A program made the translations under genes and the position numbers. The notes under the pieces were generated by a model, which was not told the origin of the DNA, searched no databases, and saw only the letters and a program-made list of their open reading frames with translations. From NCBI GenBank assembly GCA_019239425.1, contig JAFAZX010000068.1, positions 62,001 through 126,000 on the forward strand: a stretch of DNA of 64,000 nt. Direction: 5' to 3'. Shown piece by piece: positions 25,816 to 34,708 of this stretch (position 1 is the first letter of the stretch; each line of letters starts with the position of its first letter). The DNA comes from Acidobacteriota bacterium. Its GTDB lineage: Bacteria > Acidobacteriota > Blastocatellia > Pyrinomonadales > Pyrinomonadaceae.

Positions 25816-28677
25816 CTAGCTCGGCCCGAAGCGCTGGCGGTACTCGGACGACGAGATGAAGGCCTTGACCATCTCGGCGTTCTGGAAGTTGCCGTTGAAG
25901 GCGTTCAGCTTGTTGAGCCAGAAGTTGAAGCCGGCGGTGTCCGGGTCTCTCCTCAAGTACCCGAAGTACTCCATCGTCACGAAAGCGGCGTTGAACTCGC
26001 GCGAGTTCAGCTCGTCCGCCTCGGCCACCATGCGGAGAATCTGCGCGCGCGTCGCCCCGCCGTTCATGGCCGTCACGAGCTGGTTGCGGAAGGTGTCGGC
26101 CGCGGGGAAGTTGCCGCGGATTTCGCCGCCCGCGAACTGGCGCGTGTGGAAGTTGATGTAGGCGCGCCCCGAGCGCAGGTTGTCGAGCTGCGCGGCGAGC
26201 GTGGTGCTGTTGCCCTCGGGCGCGTCCCACTTGCCACTAAACGTGCCGCCCACGGCGCCCGCGCCCGCGGTCGGGAAGAAGACCTGGTCGTTCGGGTTGT
26301 TGTCGTTGAACGGCGACCCGAAGAAGCCCCAGACGACGGGGCCGTTAACGCCAGGCGCCACGGACGGCCCGGCGTGGATGTGCGCCGCGACGAGGTTGTC
26401 GTTCGTGTCGGCCGTCTGCGAGCCCGTCACGTCGATGTTGCTGATGGTGGCGGTGAAGGTCATGGCCGTCTGCGCGTCGTTGAACTGGAAGCGGGCCGTG
26501 CCGGACGAGGCCGGGCGCGCCGCGCCGGTCGTGGTCGTCGGCACCGTCGGCGGCACCTCCTGCCCGTTCGTCAACTGCACGACGAAGAGGCGCACCTGAC
26601 TGGGCGAGAGCCCGGCCGAGGCGAGCAGGTTGTCGACGAACTGGTCGTTCGTCAGCGTCGACGGGTACTTCGAGACGAACTCGGGCCGCGTGACGAACTC
26701 GTTGAAGTAGGCGACCTTGTTCGCTTCGAGCACGGCGTCGGCGCCGGGCTGGCCGAAGACGAAGCCGCGCTGGAGCGCCTGCACGTCGCGCTCGAAGTTG
26801 CCGTAGAGCACCGGCGCGGGGCTCCCCTGAGCGTTCGCGCCGAAGGCCGCGCGGTGCGTCAGGTAGGCGAGATAGCCCGTGCGCTGGAACTCGATGGAGA
26901 GGAAGAAGGCGGCCGAGACGTTGACGCGCTTGTTCTCGATGCAGGCCGCGTTGCCGCCGCACGAGGTGATCTCGTTCGTCCAGAAGTTGAGGCCCGCCGT
27001 GTCCGGCTCGCGGTTCAGGAAGTCGAGGTAGTGCTGGCGGACGAAGAACGACGGGTCGTCGATGGGGTTGGTCGTGGGCGGCGTCGTGTCGTTGTCGAGG
27101 ATGGTGACCTCGGCCGTGCTCGGGCTGCCCAGCCCGACGCCCGCGCCCGTCGGGTTCGAGAGCAGGAGGTCGATGGTCTCGTCGCCCTCGACGAACTTGT
27201 CGTCCACGATCAGGATGCGGAAGGTCTTCGAGGTCTCGCCCGCGGCGAAGTTGAGCGTGCCGAGCGCGATCTCGTAGTCGGACTTCTGCGAGGCGTGGCC
27301 GGCCCGCGACTCGTCGAAGGTGTTGTAGTTGACGGTGGCCGTGCCGGAGGTGTCGCCCGTGCGGACGACGGTGAAGTCCACGAACTTGCCCGCCTCGTCC
27401 ACGGCGAAGTTGTCGGTGGCGAACTCGATGAGCGAGGTGGCGGTGGCGGTCGTCGGGTTGAGCTTGCCGAAGAGGCCGTGCTCCTCCTCGCCGGGGCCGG
27501 CGGTGAAGTAGAGCGTGTTCGGGTCTCCGCCGTTGCCGCCGTTGCCGAACTGCAAGGCCCACAGCTCGTCGATCTCGATGCCCTGCCCGTCCTCGTTCTT
27601 GAGCGCGTTATCGCCGCCGTCGAGGGGCGCGCCGGTCGAAGGGTTGTAGGCGTGGATGGAAGCGTTGCCCTCGCCGAAGTTGCCGACGAGGAGTGCCCCC
27701 CCGTATCGGCCGAAGCTGGCGGGCGCAATCGCCAGGCCCCACGGCGCGTTGAGCTGGCTGGACGCGTCGGGGGAGGTGCCGTCGTTGCCGTTGATGGCGA
27801 AGGACAGGTCGCGGACGCCGTCGGTGCTGAACCTGCGGACGAAGCCGAGCCCCACGCCGGCCGCGCTCCTCCCGCCCATCCCGACCTTGGCGTAGGTGAC
27901 GTAGAGGGGGAAGCTGCCGCCGAGGTTCTGGATGTTGAAGGGCGCGTAGCCGGCCGGGATGGTCGCGTCGATGAAGCCGCCCGTGACGGTCGTCGGCGTG
28001 AACGTGCCGGTGAAGACGTCGATGTGATTGTTAGCGAAGTCGGCGGCGTAGAGCCGGTTGCCGCCGGTGGCCGCGCCGATGGCGAGGCCCGTCCAGACGT
28101 GCCCCGGCATCGCGACGACGGTCTGCGCCGCCGGGCCGCTGTTGCCGTTCCACGCGGTGATGTTGCCGGTGATCGAGGCGAAGAGGAAGTTGGCCGGGCC
28201 GGGCGTGGGCGTCGGCGTGGGCGTGGCCGGCGGCGGGATGACGAAGTCGGTCGTCGTGTTCCCCACGGTGCCCGTCGGGAGCCCGCCCGGGATGCTGATG
28301 GTCTGCGGGTTCGGGTTGAGGACGACGGGGTCGCCGCCGCCCGTGGCGGTGCGGATGAGCTGCGTCGTGCTCGTCCCGTTGTTGGCGACCCAGAAGGGGC
28401 TGGCGTTCCTGACCGTCAGGCCCCAGGGGTTGACGAGCAGCGGGTCGAGAATGGGCGCGAGGCCAGGCACGTCCGAGATGAGATTCGTCTGCCTGAAGGC
28501 GGAGCCGGGCGCGATGTTGGGAATCAGCGCCCCCCCCGAGTCTTGCGCGACGGCCACCGACCCGGTGGCGCGCTCGACGGCCGGCGGCGGCGGCAGGAAG
28601 GCGACTATGAAGAGGAGTGACAGGGCTAGGCTCAGCGATCTTCTGACGCGACGCTTGCTCGCGGGTGAAACTGTCAT
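25816..28677 (-). CDS. Secreted TIGR03118/Calx-beta/DUF4214 protein with an inserted CHRD domain
   Basis: I chose the ATG at 28677 (953 residues) because GAAGGAG precedes it. A signal peptide (LSLALSLLFIVAFLPPPPA) leads to a TIGR03118-type beta-propeller region (about 50-415), containing NPWGLTVRNASPFWVANN and GLAIAPASFGRYGGALLVGN. A Calx-beta domain (about 416-535) ends AEVTILDND. DUF4214 then begins (NREPDTAGLNFWT, SCGGNAACIENKR). Between its two halves a complete CHRD domain is inserted (about 696-854: LTNGQEVPP, AAHIHAGP, YINFHTRQFAGGEIRG). The second DUF4214 half ends in YFGYLRRDPDTAGFNFWL and SSEYRQRFG. It is probably an exported surface or biofilm protein. Confidence 0.9.
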   Translation of the reverse strand: MTVSPASKRRVRRSLSLALSLLFIVAFLPPPPAVERATGSVAVAQDSGGALIPNIAPGSAFRQTNLISDVPGLAPILDPLLVNPWGLTVRNASPFWVANNGTSTTQLIRTATGGGDPVVLNPNPQTISIPGGLPTGTVGNTTTDFVIPPPATPTPTPTPGPANFLFASITGNITAWNGNSGPAAQTVVAMPGHVWTGLAIGAATGGNRLYAADFANNHIDVFTGTFTPTTVTGGFIDATIPAGYAPFNIQNLGGSFPLYVTYAKVGMGGRSAAGVGLGFVRRFSTDGVRDLSFAINGNDGTSPDASSQLNAPWGLAIAPASFGRYGGALLVGNFGEGNASIHAYNPSTGAPLDGGDNALKNEDGQGIEIDELWALQFGNGGNGGDPNTLYFTAGPGEEEHGLFGKLNPTTATATSLIEFATDNFAVDEAGKFVDFTVVRTGDTSGTATVNYNTFDESRAGHASQKSDYEIALGTLNFAAGETSKTFRILIVDDKFVEGDETIDLLLSNPTGAGVGLGSPSTAEVTILDNDTTPPTTNPIDDPSFFVRQHYLDFLNREPDTAGLNFWTNEITSCGGNAACIENKRVNVSAAFFLSIEFQRTGYLAYLTHRAAFGANAQGSPAPVLYGNFERDVQALQRGFVFGQPGADAVLEANKVAYFNEFVTRPEFVSKYPSTLTNDQFVDNLLASAGLSPSQVRLFVVQLTNGQEVPPTVPTTTTGAARPASSGTARFQFNDAQTAMTFTATISNIDVTGSQTADTNDNLVAAHIHAGPSVAPGVNGPVVWGFFGSPFNDNNPNDQVFFPTAGAGAVGGTFSGKWDAPEGNSTTLAAQLDNLRSGRAYINFHTRQFAGGEIRGNFPAADTFRNQLVTAMNGGATRAQILRMVAEADELNSREFNAAFVTMEYFGYLRRDPDTAGFNFWLNKLNAFNGNFQNAEMVKAFISSSEYRQRFGPS

Positions 28678-28994
28678 AGCGGTACTCCTTCGGGCCTGAT
28701 GGCGGAGAGCGAAAAGGAAGTGCGGCCGCTGCGGACGCCGGGCCGCCGACACGGGGAGACGTTTTCATCAAGGGAGACGCGGCCCCGCCCGGCGGACGGA
28801 CACGCTGGCTCCGCGGACATGCTCCTCAAGACTGTACAGAACTGTTGATTGGAAAGCGCGTCGAAACTCTATGACCGGCGCGCCCCCGCTGTCAAGATTT
28901 TTCCGGCCGACGCGAGCGAGGTGGGATAAAATGTCTGCCGCCCGCGACGCCGCCAAGTCTCGGAGATTTTGAGTAAGACCGGAGGAGACTGGTG
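28678..28994. other. Divergent intergenic region
   Basis: These 317 bases separate divergent genes and must contain both promoters. I see the Shine-Dalgarno of each flanking gene and an A/T-richer patch at about 28825-28860, but no confident promoter boxes, repeat or small gene. Confidence 0.4.
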
Positions 28995-29585
28995 ATGGCG
29001 TCGAACCCGAAGGACGTGCCGCAACACTACTACTCACTCGAAGAATACTTCGCGCTCGAAGACGCGAGCGACGCGCGCTTCGAGTACTGGGACGGCGACA
29101 TCGTCTGCATGAGCGGCGGCAGCCGCTCCCACTACCGAATCTCAGGGAACGTCTACTACAGGCTGGCCCGCGCTTTGAACGGTGGGCCGTGCGAGGCTTT
29201 CACCGGCGAGGCACCCGTCTACACGCCGACGCTGCCGCCCTACCGCTACCCGGACGCGAGCGCCGCGTGCGGCGAGCCCGTGTTCGAGCACATCAAAGGA
29301 CACGACGCGCTCGTCAACCCGGTAGTCGTCGTCGAAGTTCACTCGCCGAGCACGGCCGCGGCCGACGAAGGGCCGAAGTTCGAAGCCTACCAAGTCGTCC
29401 CGACTATTCGCGACTATCTGCTCGTCTCGCAGGACGAGCCGCGTGTAGTGCGTCACACGCGCCTCGAAAGTGGAGCGTGGATGAGGAGCGAAGTGGCTGG
29501 TCTCGACGCCGCGGCGGAGCTTGAGTCGGTCGGCTGCACCCTCGACCTCCGAGACATCTACGACGGCGTCACCTTCAACACCTAA
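28995..29585 (+). CDS. Uma2-family (DUF820) endonuclease-fold protein
   Basis: The protein has 196 residues from the ATG at 28995, 7 nt after GGAGGAG; a GTG at 28992 is also possible. The family signature is complete: YSLEEYFALED at the start, RFEYWDGDIVCMSGGS, then YRYPDASAACG (catalytic Asp), NPVVVVEVHSPSTAAAD (catalytic Glu), GPKFEAYQ (Lys) and TIRDYLLVSQDEPRVVRHTR. These residues build a PD-(D/E)XK nuclease core. The family is greatly expanded in cyanobacteria and Acidobacteriota, and its biological role is unclear. The stop lies 5 bp from the stop of the convergent isocitrate dehydrogenase gene. Confidence 0.93.
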   Translation: MASNPKDVPQHYYSLEEYFALEDASDARFEYWDGDIVCMSGGSRSHYRISGNVYYRLARALNGGPCEAFTGEAPVYTPTLPPYRYPDASAACGEPVFEHIKGHDALVNPVVVVEVHSPSTAAADEGPKFEAYQVVPTIRDYLLVSQDEPRVVRHTRLESGAWMRSEVAGLDAAAELESVGCTLDLRDIYDGVTFNT

Positions 29586-29590
29586 CCAAC

Positions 29591-30592
29591 TCAGCCCATC
29601 GCGTTGATGACGGCCTGCGCGAACTCGTCGGTGTGCGAGGTGCCGCCCACGTCGCGCGTGCGCACCTGTCCGTCGGTGTAGACCTTGAGCATCGCCTTCT
29701 CGATGCGCTCGGCGGCTTCGCGCTCGCCGAGGTGGCGGAGCATGAGGATGGCGGATTGCAGCAGCGCCGTCGGGTTGGCGATGCCCTGCCCGGCGATGTC
29801 CGGCGCGGAGCCGTGGACGGCCTCGAAGACCGCGCCCAGCTCGCCGATGTTCGCGCCGGGCACTAACCCCAAGCCGCCGATGAGGCCCGCGCACAGGTCG
29901 GAGACGATGTCGCCGTAGAGGTTCTCAAGCAGCATGATGTCGAACTGCTCGGGGCGCATCACGAGCTGCATGCAGGCGTTGTCCACGATCTTGTCCTCGG
30001 CCTCGACCTCCGGGTAGTCGGCCGCCACCTTGCGGAAGCATTCGAGGAAGAGGCCGTCGGAGAGCTTCATGATGTTGGCCTTGTGGACGGCCGTCACCTT
30101 CTTGCGCCCCTCGCGCCGCGCGAACTCGAAGGCGTAGCGGGCGATGCGCGTCGAAGCCTTCTCCGTGATGACCTTGATCGACTCGACGACGCCGGGGACG
30201 ACGACGTGCTCGATCCCCGCGTAGAGGTCTTCGGTGTTCTCGCGCACGACGACGAGGTCGAGTTCGGGGTAGCGCGCCGGGATGTTCGGGAGCGCCCGGA
30301 CGGGGCGCAGGTTGGCGTAGAGGTCGAGCGCCTTGCGCAGGCCCACGTTCACGGACGTGAAGCCCTTGCCCACGGGCGTCGTGATCGGCCCTTTGAGCGC
30401 GACCCGGTTGCGCTTGATGGATTCGAGCAGCTCTTCGGGCAGCGTCGAGCCGAACTTCTCCAGGGCCTGCGCGCCCGCGTAGTGCGTCTCCCAACGGATG
30501 TCGACGCCCGTCGTCTCGATGATGCGCACGACCGCCGAAGAGACCTCCGGCCCGATGCCGTCGCCCGGAATGAGTGTGATAGTATGTGCCAT
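29591..30592 (-). CDS. NAD-type isocitrate/isopropylmalate dehydrogenase family enzyme, likely isocitrate dehydrogenase
   Basis: The protein has 333 residues, the short form of this beta-decarboxylating dehydrogenase family. [13 protein letters not shown] begins the fold. [21 protein letters not shown] carries the Ser/Arg residues that hold isocitrate, and [15 protein letters not shown] is typical of isocitrate rather than isopropylmalate enzymes. VDNACMQLV and [20 protein letters not shown] bind metal and substrate. [18 protein letters not shown] is the nucleotide-binding end. It would convert isocitrate to 2-oxoglutarate in the citric acid cycle, downstream of the aconitase at 2.8-4.9 kb. 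It stands alone, with a family D palindrome upstream. Confidence 0.92.
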   Translation of the reverse strand: MAHTITLIPGDGIGPEVSSAVVRIIETTGVDIRWETHYAGAQALEKFGSTLPEELLESIKRNRVALKGPITTPVGKGFTSVNVGLRKALDLYANLRPVRALPNIPARYPELDLVVVRENTEDLYAGIEHVVVPGVVESIKVITEKASTRIARYAFEFARREGRKKVTAVHKANIMKLSDGLFLECFRKVAADYPEVEAEDKIVDNACMQLVMRPEQFDIMLLENLYGDIVSDLCAGLIGGLGLVPGANIGELGAVFEAVHGSAPDIAGQGIANPTALLQSAILMLRHLGEREAAERIEKAMLKVYTDGQVRTRDVGGTSHTDEFAQAVINAMG

Positions 30593-30602
30593 GTCTGCTG
30601 CT

Positions 30603-30707
30603 AGAAGTCAGGAGTCAGAATTCACAAGTCAGAAGGTTTGAGGCAGAGAAACATCGGGCGCGGAAGTGCCCCCGCTTCTGAATCCTGACTCCTGACTTCT
30701 GACTTCT
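30603..30707. repeat. Family D palindrome (7-bp units) between divergent genes
   Basis: The left arm (30603-30635) is made of AGTCAGG/AGTCAGA/ATTCACA units. The right arm (30675-30707) is the inverse complement with a few changes, and the loop is ~39 nt. It sits between the divergent isocitrate dehydrogenase and thiO genes, hence not a terminator for either. Confidence 0.88.
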
Positions 30708-30740
30708 TGTTTTTCCGAATCATACCAGCAGTCCTTCAAA

Positions 30741-31943
30741 ATGCGAAAGAGTTTGGGCGAGAGGGCGGACGTGGCCGTCGTGGGCGGCGGCGTCGCGGGG
30801 CTGGCGGCGGCCAGGGAGCTTGCGCGGCGCGGTTTGAGCGTCGTCGTCGTCGAGGAGAACCGCACGGGCGCGGCCTCGCGCGCGGCCGCCGGCATGCTCG
30901 CGCCGCAGGCGGAGGCCGACGGCGCCGACGAGCTGTTCGAGCTGCTCTGCGCCAGCCGCGAGATGTACACGGACTTCGTCGCCGCGTTGGGCGAAGAGTC
31001 GGGCGTCCGCGTCGAGATCGACAAGGCGGGCACGCTCTACCTCGCGCTCGATGAAAGGGACGAGGAGGAGGCCGAGCGCCGCTTCGCGTGGCAGTCGCGC
31101 GCGGGGCTCGCAGTCGAGCGGCTGACGGCCGACGAAGCGCGGCGGGTCGAGCCGAACGTCACGCCGGGCGTGCGCGTGGCCTTGAGGTTCCCGCGCGACT
31201 GGCAGGTCGAGAGCCGCCGCCTGGTCGTCGCGCTCGACGCCGCGGCCGAACGCCTGGGCGTGCGCATCGTCCGCGCGGTCGAGGCGTTGGGCGTCCGTGT
31301 CGTCGGCGAGCGCGCCGCGGGCGTCGTCACTTCCGAAGGCGAACTCGAGGCGGGCGCGGTTCTGTTCGCCGCGGGCACGTGGACATCTCGGCTCAGGAAG
31401 TTCGTCGGCGGCGACGTCGAAAATCTGAACGACGACCCGCAGGTCGAGCCCGTGCGCGGGCAGATTCTCTGCTACCGTCAGCCGGAAGGTCAGCCGCCGC
31501 TCTTCCGACACGTCGTCTACGGCCCGCGCGGCTACGTCGTCCCGCGCAGGGGGGGGCGTCTGCTCGCGGGCTCGACGACCGAGCCGGGCCTCTACGACTG
31601 CCGCGTGACCGAAGAGGGCGCGCGCTCGATAGCGGCGCGCGCGGCGGAGCTGGCGCCCGCCGTCGCCGCGCTCGAAGTCGAAGACTCCTGGGCGGGCTTG
31701 CGGCCGCGCGCGGCGGACGGGCTGCCCGTGCTGGGCGAGTCGGCCGACGTGCCCGGCCTCTTCTACGCGACCGGCTTCTACCGCAACGGCATCCTGCTCG
31801 CGCCCGCGGCGGGCGAGATCGTCGCAGACCTCCTGACGAACGGGGCAACCCGCCTGGGCACAGACGCGCTCAAAGCCTTCTCCCCCGAGCGCTTCCACAC
31901 GGCCGCCGCCCCGCCGCACCTGCTCGCGCCGCAAGGGCGCTGA
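30741..31943 (+). CDS. thiO: Glycine oxidase ThiO-like FAD enzyme
   Basis: This 400-residue D-amino-acid-oxidase-fold enzyme oxidises glycine to iminoglycine (dehydroglycine) for the thiazole moiety of thiamine. ADVAVVGGGVAGLAAARELA binds FAD. RTGAASRAAAGMLAPQAEA is the ThiO-type loop after the dinucleotide fold. VEPVRGQILCYR and GPRGYVVPRRGGRLLAGSTTE line the active site. DSWAGLRPRAADGLPVLGE followed by LFYATGFYRNGILLAPAAG is the C-terminal FAD-contact signature. No other thiamine genes are adjacent and I see no TPP riboswitch upstream, so a general amine oxidase is an alternative. The next gene starts 30 nt after the stop. Confidence 0.85.
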   Translation: MRKSLGERADVAVVGGGVAGLAAARELARRGLSVVVVEENRTGAASRAAAGMLAPQAEADGADELFELLCASREMYTDFVAALGEESGVRVEIDKAGTLYLALDERDEEEAERRFAWQSRAGLAVERLTADEARRVEPNVTPGVRVALRFPRDWQVESRRLVVALDAAAERLGVRIVRAVEALGVRVVGERAAGVVTSEGELEAGAVLFAAGTWTSRLRKFVGGDVENLNDDPQVEPVRGQILCYRQPEGQPPLFRHVVYGPRGYVVPRRGGRLLAGSTTEPGLYDCRVTEEGARSIAARAAELAPAVAALEVEDSWAGLRPRAADGLPVLGESADVPGLFYATGFYRNGILLAPAAGEIVADLLTNGATRLGTDALKAFSPERFHTAAAPPHLLAPQGR

Positions 31944-31973
31944 TTCGAAGTTCCAGAGAGTGAGCCCGGACAG

Positions 31974-33317
31974 ATGAAGAGAGTTTCAACCTCCGCCCTC
32001 GCCCTTCTGCTCGTGTCGTGCGCCGCCGCACGCGGGCAGGCTGGCGCCCGCCCCTCGAACGCGCAGGGGGCGGAGAAGGGGCAGAACAGCAGGGACGCCG
32101 GCGCGGCCGCCTCCGAGGCGCAGACGCTCTACGACCAGGCGGCGCAGTACGCGCAGAAGAAGTTCGACGAGTTCAAGAAGAACAACGTCCCGTACGACCC
32201 CCTGCTCGAACAGAAGACCCTGCAGGAGCAGAAAGACCTCGCGCTCCAGAACGCGGCGCGGCTGGCCGTGCGCGCGCCGCTCCACGGCACAGACCTCTAC
32301 TACGCGGGGCTGCTCTACGTGCTCGCGGGCAAGGGCGAGGGCGCGCTCGACTCGATGCGCCGCTTCCTCGACGACTCGGAGCCCGCGCCGCCCGCGCTAA
32401 AACAGCGCGCGCGCTCCGTCCTCGCGCAGCAGGCCGCGCAGTTGGGCCTCACCGAAGAGGCCGAGCGCGTGCTCGCCGAATACGCGAAGTCGGAGCCGCG
32501 CGTCGCCGCCGACCTGAACCGCATGAACCTCCTGCTCGCCTCGGCCTACGTGAAGAAGAAGGACTACGCGCGCGCGGCGGCGCCCGCGGGCGAGGCGTAC
32601 CAGGCGGCGCTCGAATACGCGCGCACGGCGACCGACCCGCAGCAGCGCGACACGACCATCTACGGCGCGGGCTCTTTCTATTCGAGCGTGCTCGTCAAGG
32701 CCGGCCGTCGCGAAGAGGGCGTCCGCGTCGCGCAGGAGATGCGCGCGCGCGCCTTCGCGATCCCCTCGGCGCGCCTCTACGGCCGCGCGACCGAACTCGT
32801 CCTGAGTCAGGGCGAACCCTTCGGCCCGCCGCCCGAGGTCGCGGGCCTTGAGCCGCCCGTCCCGCCGGAGCTGAACGTGGCCGAGCTGATCGGCCGCGGC
32901 CCCGTCAAGCTCTCGGAGCTGCGCGGCAAGGTCGTGCTCCTCGACTTCTGGGCGACGTGGTGCACCTACTGCGTCAAGACGATGCCGCGGCTGAACGCGC
33001 TGCAAGAGAAGTACAAGGATCGCGGCCTCGTCGTCATCGGCGTCAACGAGTTCGAGGGGAACGTCCAGGGGCAGCCCGCGACGCGCGCGCAGGAACTCGA
33101 ATACTTCCGCCAGTTCAAGCGCCGGATGAACGTCTCCTACGACTTCGCCGTCGCGGCCGACGGGGCCAACGACACGCCCTACGGCGTCGCCACGCTGCCG
33201 ACGGCCGTCCTCCTCGACCGCCGCGGCCGCGTCCGCTTCCTCAGCATCAGCGCCAGCGAAGCCGAGGCCGAGATGCTGAAGAAGATGATCGTGAAGCTGC
33301 TCGACGAGAAGGAGTGA
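31974..33317 (+). CDS. TlpA-like thioredoxin-fold lipoprotein with helical (TPR-like) N-terminal region
   Basis: The protein has 447 residues. A lipobox LVSC follows the signal (ALALLLVSC), so it is probably an envelope lipoprotein. Residues about 40-290 are helical and TPR-like (LYYAGLLYVLAGKGEGALDSM, AERVLAEYAKSEPRVAADL). The C-terminal domain (about 300-447) is TlpA/ResA-like: VKLSELRGKVVLLDFWATWC, active site CTYC, then LVVIGVNEFEGN and YGVATLPTAVLLDRRGRVRF with the cis-Pro (LP). CTYC is an unusual dipeptide between the cysteines, which should shift the redox potential. It starts a run of three thioredoxin-fold genes. The family C palindrome begins at its stop. Confidence 0.9.
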   Translation: MKRVSTSALALLLVSCAAARGQAGARPSNAQGAEKGQNSRDAGAAASEAQTLYDQAAQYAQKKFDEFKKNNVPYDPLLEQKTLQEQKDLALQNAARLAVRAPLHGTDLYYAGLLYVLAGKGEGALDSMRRFLDDSEPAPPALKQRARSVLAQQAAQLGLTEEAERVLAEYAKSEPRVAADLNRMNLLLASAYVKKKDYARAAAPAGEAYQAALEYARTATDPQQRDTTIYGAGSFYSSVLVKAGRREEGVRVAQEMRARAFAIPSARLYGRATELVLSQGEPFGPPPEVAGLEPPVPPELNVAELIGRGPVKLSELRGKVVLLDFWATWCTYCVKTMPRLNALQEKYKDRGLVVIGVNEFEGNVQGQPATRAQELEYFRQFKRRMNVSYDFAVAADGANDTPYGVATLPTAVLLDRRGRVRFLSISASEAEAEMLKKMIVKLLDEKE

Positions 33318-33393
33318 ACGGGAAATAGTAAATGGTGAATCTTTGATGAGCTGCTGACGGTCACCATTTACCATTTCCCATTCACTATTCACC
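33314..33393. repeat. Family C palindrome, copy 2 (7-bp units)
   Basis: The left arm (33314-33340) and right arm (about 33362-33393) use GTGAATA, GGAAATA and GTAAATG heptamers. The loop is ~20 nt. It starts at the TGA stop of the TlpA-like gene and reaches to 28 nt before the CcdA gene. Confidence 0.85.
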
Positions 33394-33420
33394 GGTTTTC
33401 TGTTGTACTCTTGCACCGCT

Positions 33421-34677
33421 ATGGAAGGCTCTAACATCACCATCGCGATTGCTTTCGTCGCGGGCATCATCTCGTTCCTGACCCCGTGCGTGCTGCCGCT
33501 CGTGCCGGGCTACATCTCGATGATCTCGGGCGTGAGCGTCGAGAACCTGAAGGGCGAGGGGCGGGGGGCGAGCACCTGGCGCGCGGTCATCTTCAACTCG
33601 CTCGCCTTCAACGCGGGCGTCTCGCTCATCTTCATCCTGCTCGGCGCGACCGCGGGCTGGATCGGGAACGTCCTCTTCTCGACGCCGTGGGTGCGCTGGG
33701 TCGGCGGCGCCGTCATCATCGGCTTCGGGTTGCAGATGATGGGCGTGCTCAAGATCGGCGCGCTCTACAAGGACACGCGCAAGTTCTCGGAAGACAAGCC
33801 GAGCGGGCCGCTGAGCGCGGCGCTGCTCGGCGTCGCCTTCGCGGCCGGCTGGACGCCGTGCATCGGCCCCATCCTCGCCGGCATCATCGGGCTGGCGGCG
33901 ACGAGCGGCGGCTGGAAGAGCGGGCTGATCCTCTCGGCCTTCTACGCCGCGGGCCTCGCGCTCCCCTTCCTCGTCGTCGGGCTTCTGATGAACGCCTTCC
34001 TCAGCTTCTACGCGAAGTTCCGGCGCCACCTGCACAAGGTCGAGATCGCCTCGGGCGTCCTGCTCATCGTCATCGGCGTGATGGTCGCGTCGAACAACCT
34101 GACGTGGGTCGCCTCGGTCATCTCGCGCTACGGCCCCGACCTGGAGGGCAGGTTTAAGAACAGCCTGCCCGGCGACACGGGCACCAAGACTCCGCCCGTC
34201 CCGCCGCCCGCCCCGCCGGCCTCCAACGCCGAGGCAGCGCCTGCGCCCGACGTGGAGTTGAAGACCTTAGACGGCAAGCCCACGAAAGTTTCCGACCTGC
34301 GCGGGCAGGTCGTGCTGCTCAACTTCTGGGCGACGTGGTGCGTGCCCTGCCGCTCCGAGATTCCGAGTCTCAGCGCCATGCAGCGCGACCTCGGCGGGCG
34401 CGGCTTCAAGGTGCTCGGCGTGACGACCTACGACTCGGCCGACCTCGTCCGCGACTACCAGAAGGACATCAAGCAGGACTACGCCGTCGCCCTCGGCGAC
34501 GACTCGGTCGCCAACAAGTACGCCGTCGGCACGCTCCCCACCACCTTCATCATCGACCGCCAGGGCCGCGTCCGACACAAGATCATCGGCGAGCGCTCCC
34601 GCGCCCAGTTCGAAGCGCTCATCACCCCCCTGCTCGAAGAGCCGCCCGCGACCGCCGCCGCGCTCAAGAGCGAATAG
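33421..34677 (+). CDS. CcdA-type thiol transporter fused to a TlpA-like thioredoxin
   Basis: I chose the ATG at 33421 (418 residues); an in-frame TTG at 33403 also exists and neither has a clear ribosome-binding site. The N-terminal half has six membrane spans with the two conserved cysteine sites LTPCVLPLVPGYISM and GWTPCIGPILAG that pass electrons across the membrane. A Pro/Ala-rich linker at about residues 255-275 leads to a periplasmic thioredoxin domain with VVLLNFWATWCVPCRSEIPSL (WCVPC) and VGTLPTTFIIDRQGRVRH. This is a compact DsbD analogue: cytosolic thioredoxin reduces CcdA, which reduces its own attached thioredoxin and from there other envelope proteins, cytochrome c included. Confidence 0.93.
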   Translation: MEGSNITIAIAFVAGIISFLTPCVLPLVPGYISMISGVSVENLKGEGRGASTWRAVIFNSLAFNAGVSLIFILLGATAGWIGNVLFSTPWVRWVGGAVIIGFGLQMMGVLKIGALYKDTRKFSEDKPSGPLSAALLGVAFAAGWTPCIGPILAGIIGLAATSGGWKSGLILSAFYAAGLALPFLVVGLLMNAFLSFYAKFRRHLHKVEIASGVLLIVIGVMVASNNLTWVASVISRYGPDLEGRFKNSLPGDTGTKTPPVPPPAPPASNAEAAPAPDVELKTLDGKPTKVSDLRGQVVLLNFWATWCVPCRSEIPSLSAMQRDLGGRGFKVLGVTTYDSADLVRDYQKDIKQDYAVALGDDSVANKYAVGTLPTTFIIDRQGRVRHKIIGERSRAQFEALITPLLEEPPATAAALKSE

Positions 34678-34708
34678 TCGTCGGCTATCACGAACGAGAG
34701 AAAGACCC

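Noticed and set aside
26146-28620. 824-residue plus-strand ORF opposite the CHRD/DUF4214 protein
   Set aside because: High GC leaves the antisense frame open; composition is dominated by Arg, Gly and Val and no motif is present.
30708-30740. TPP riboswitch ahead of thiO
   Set aside because: Only 33 bases separate the family D palindrome from the start codon and no thi-box is present.
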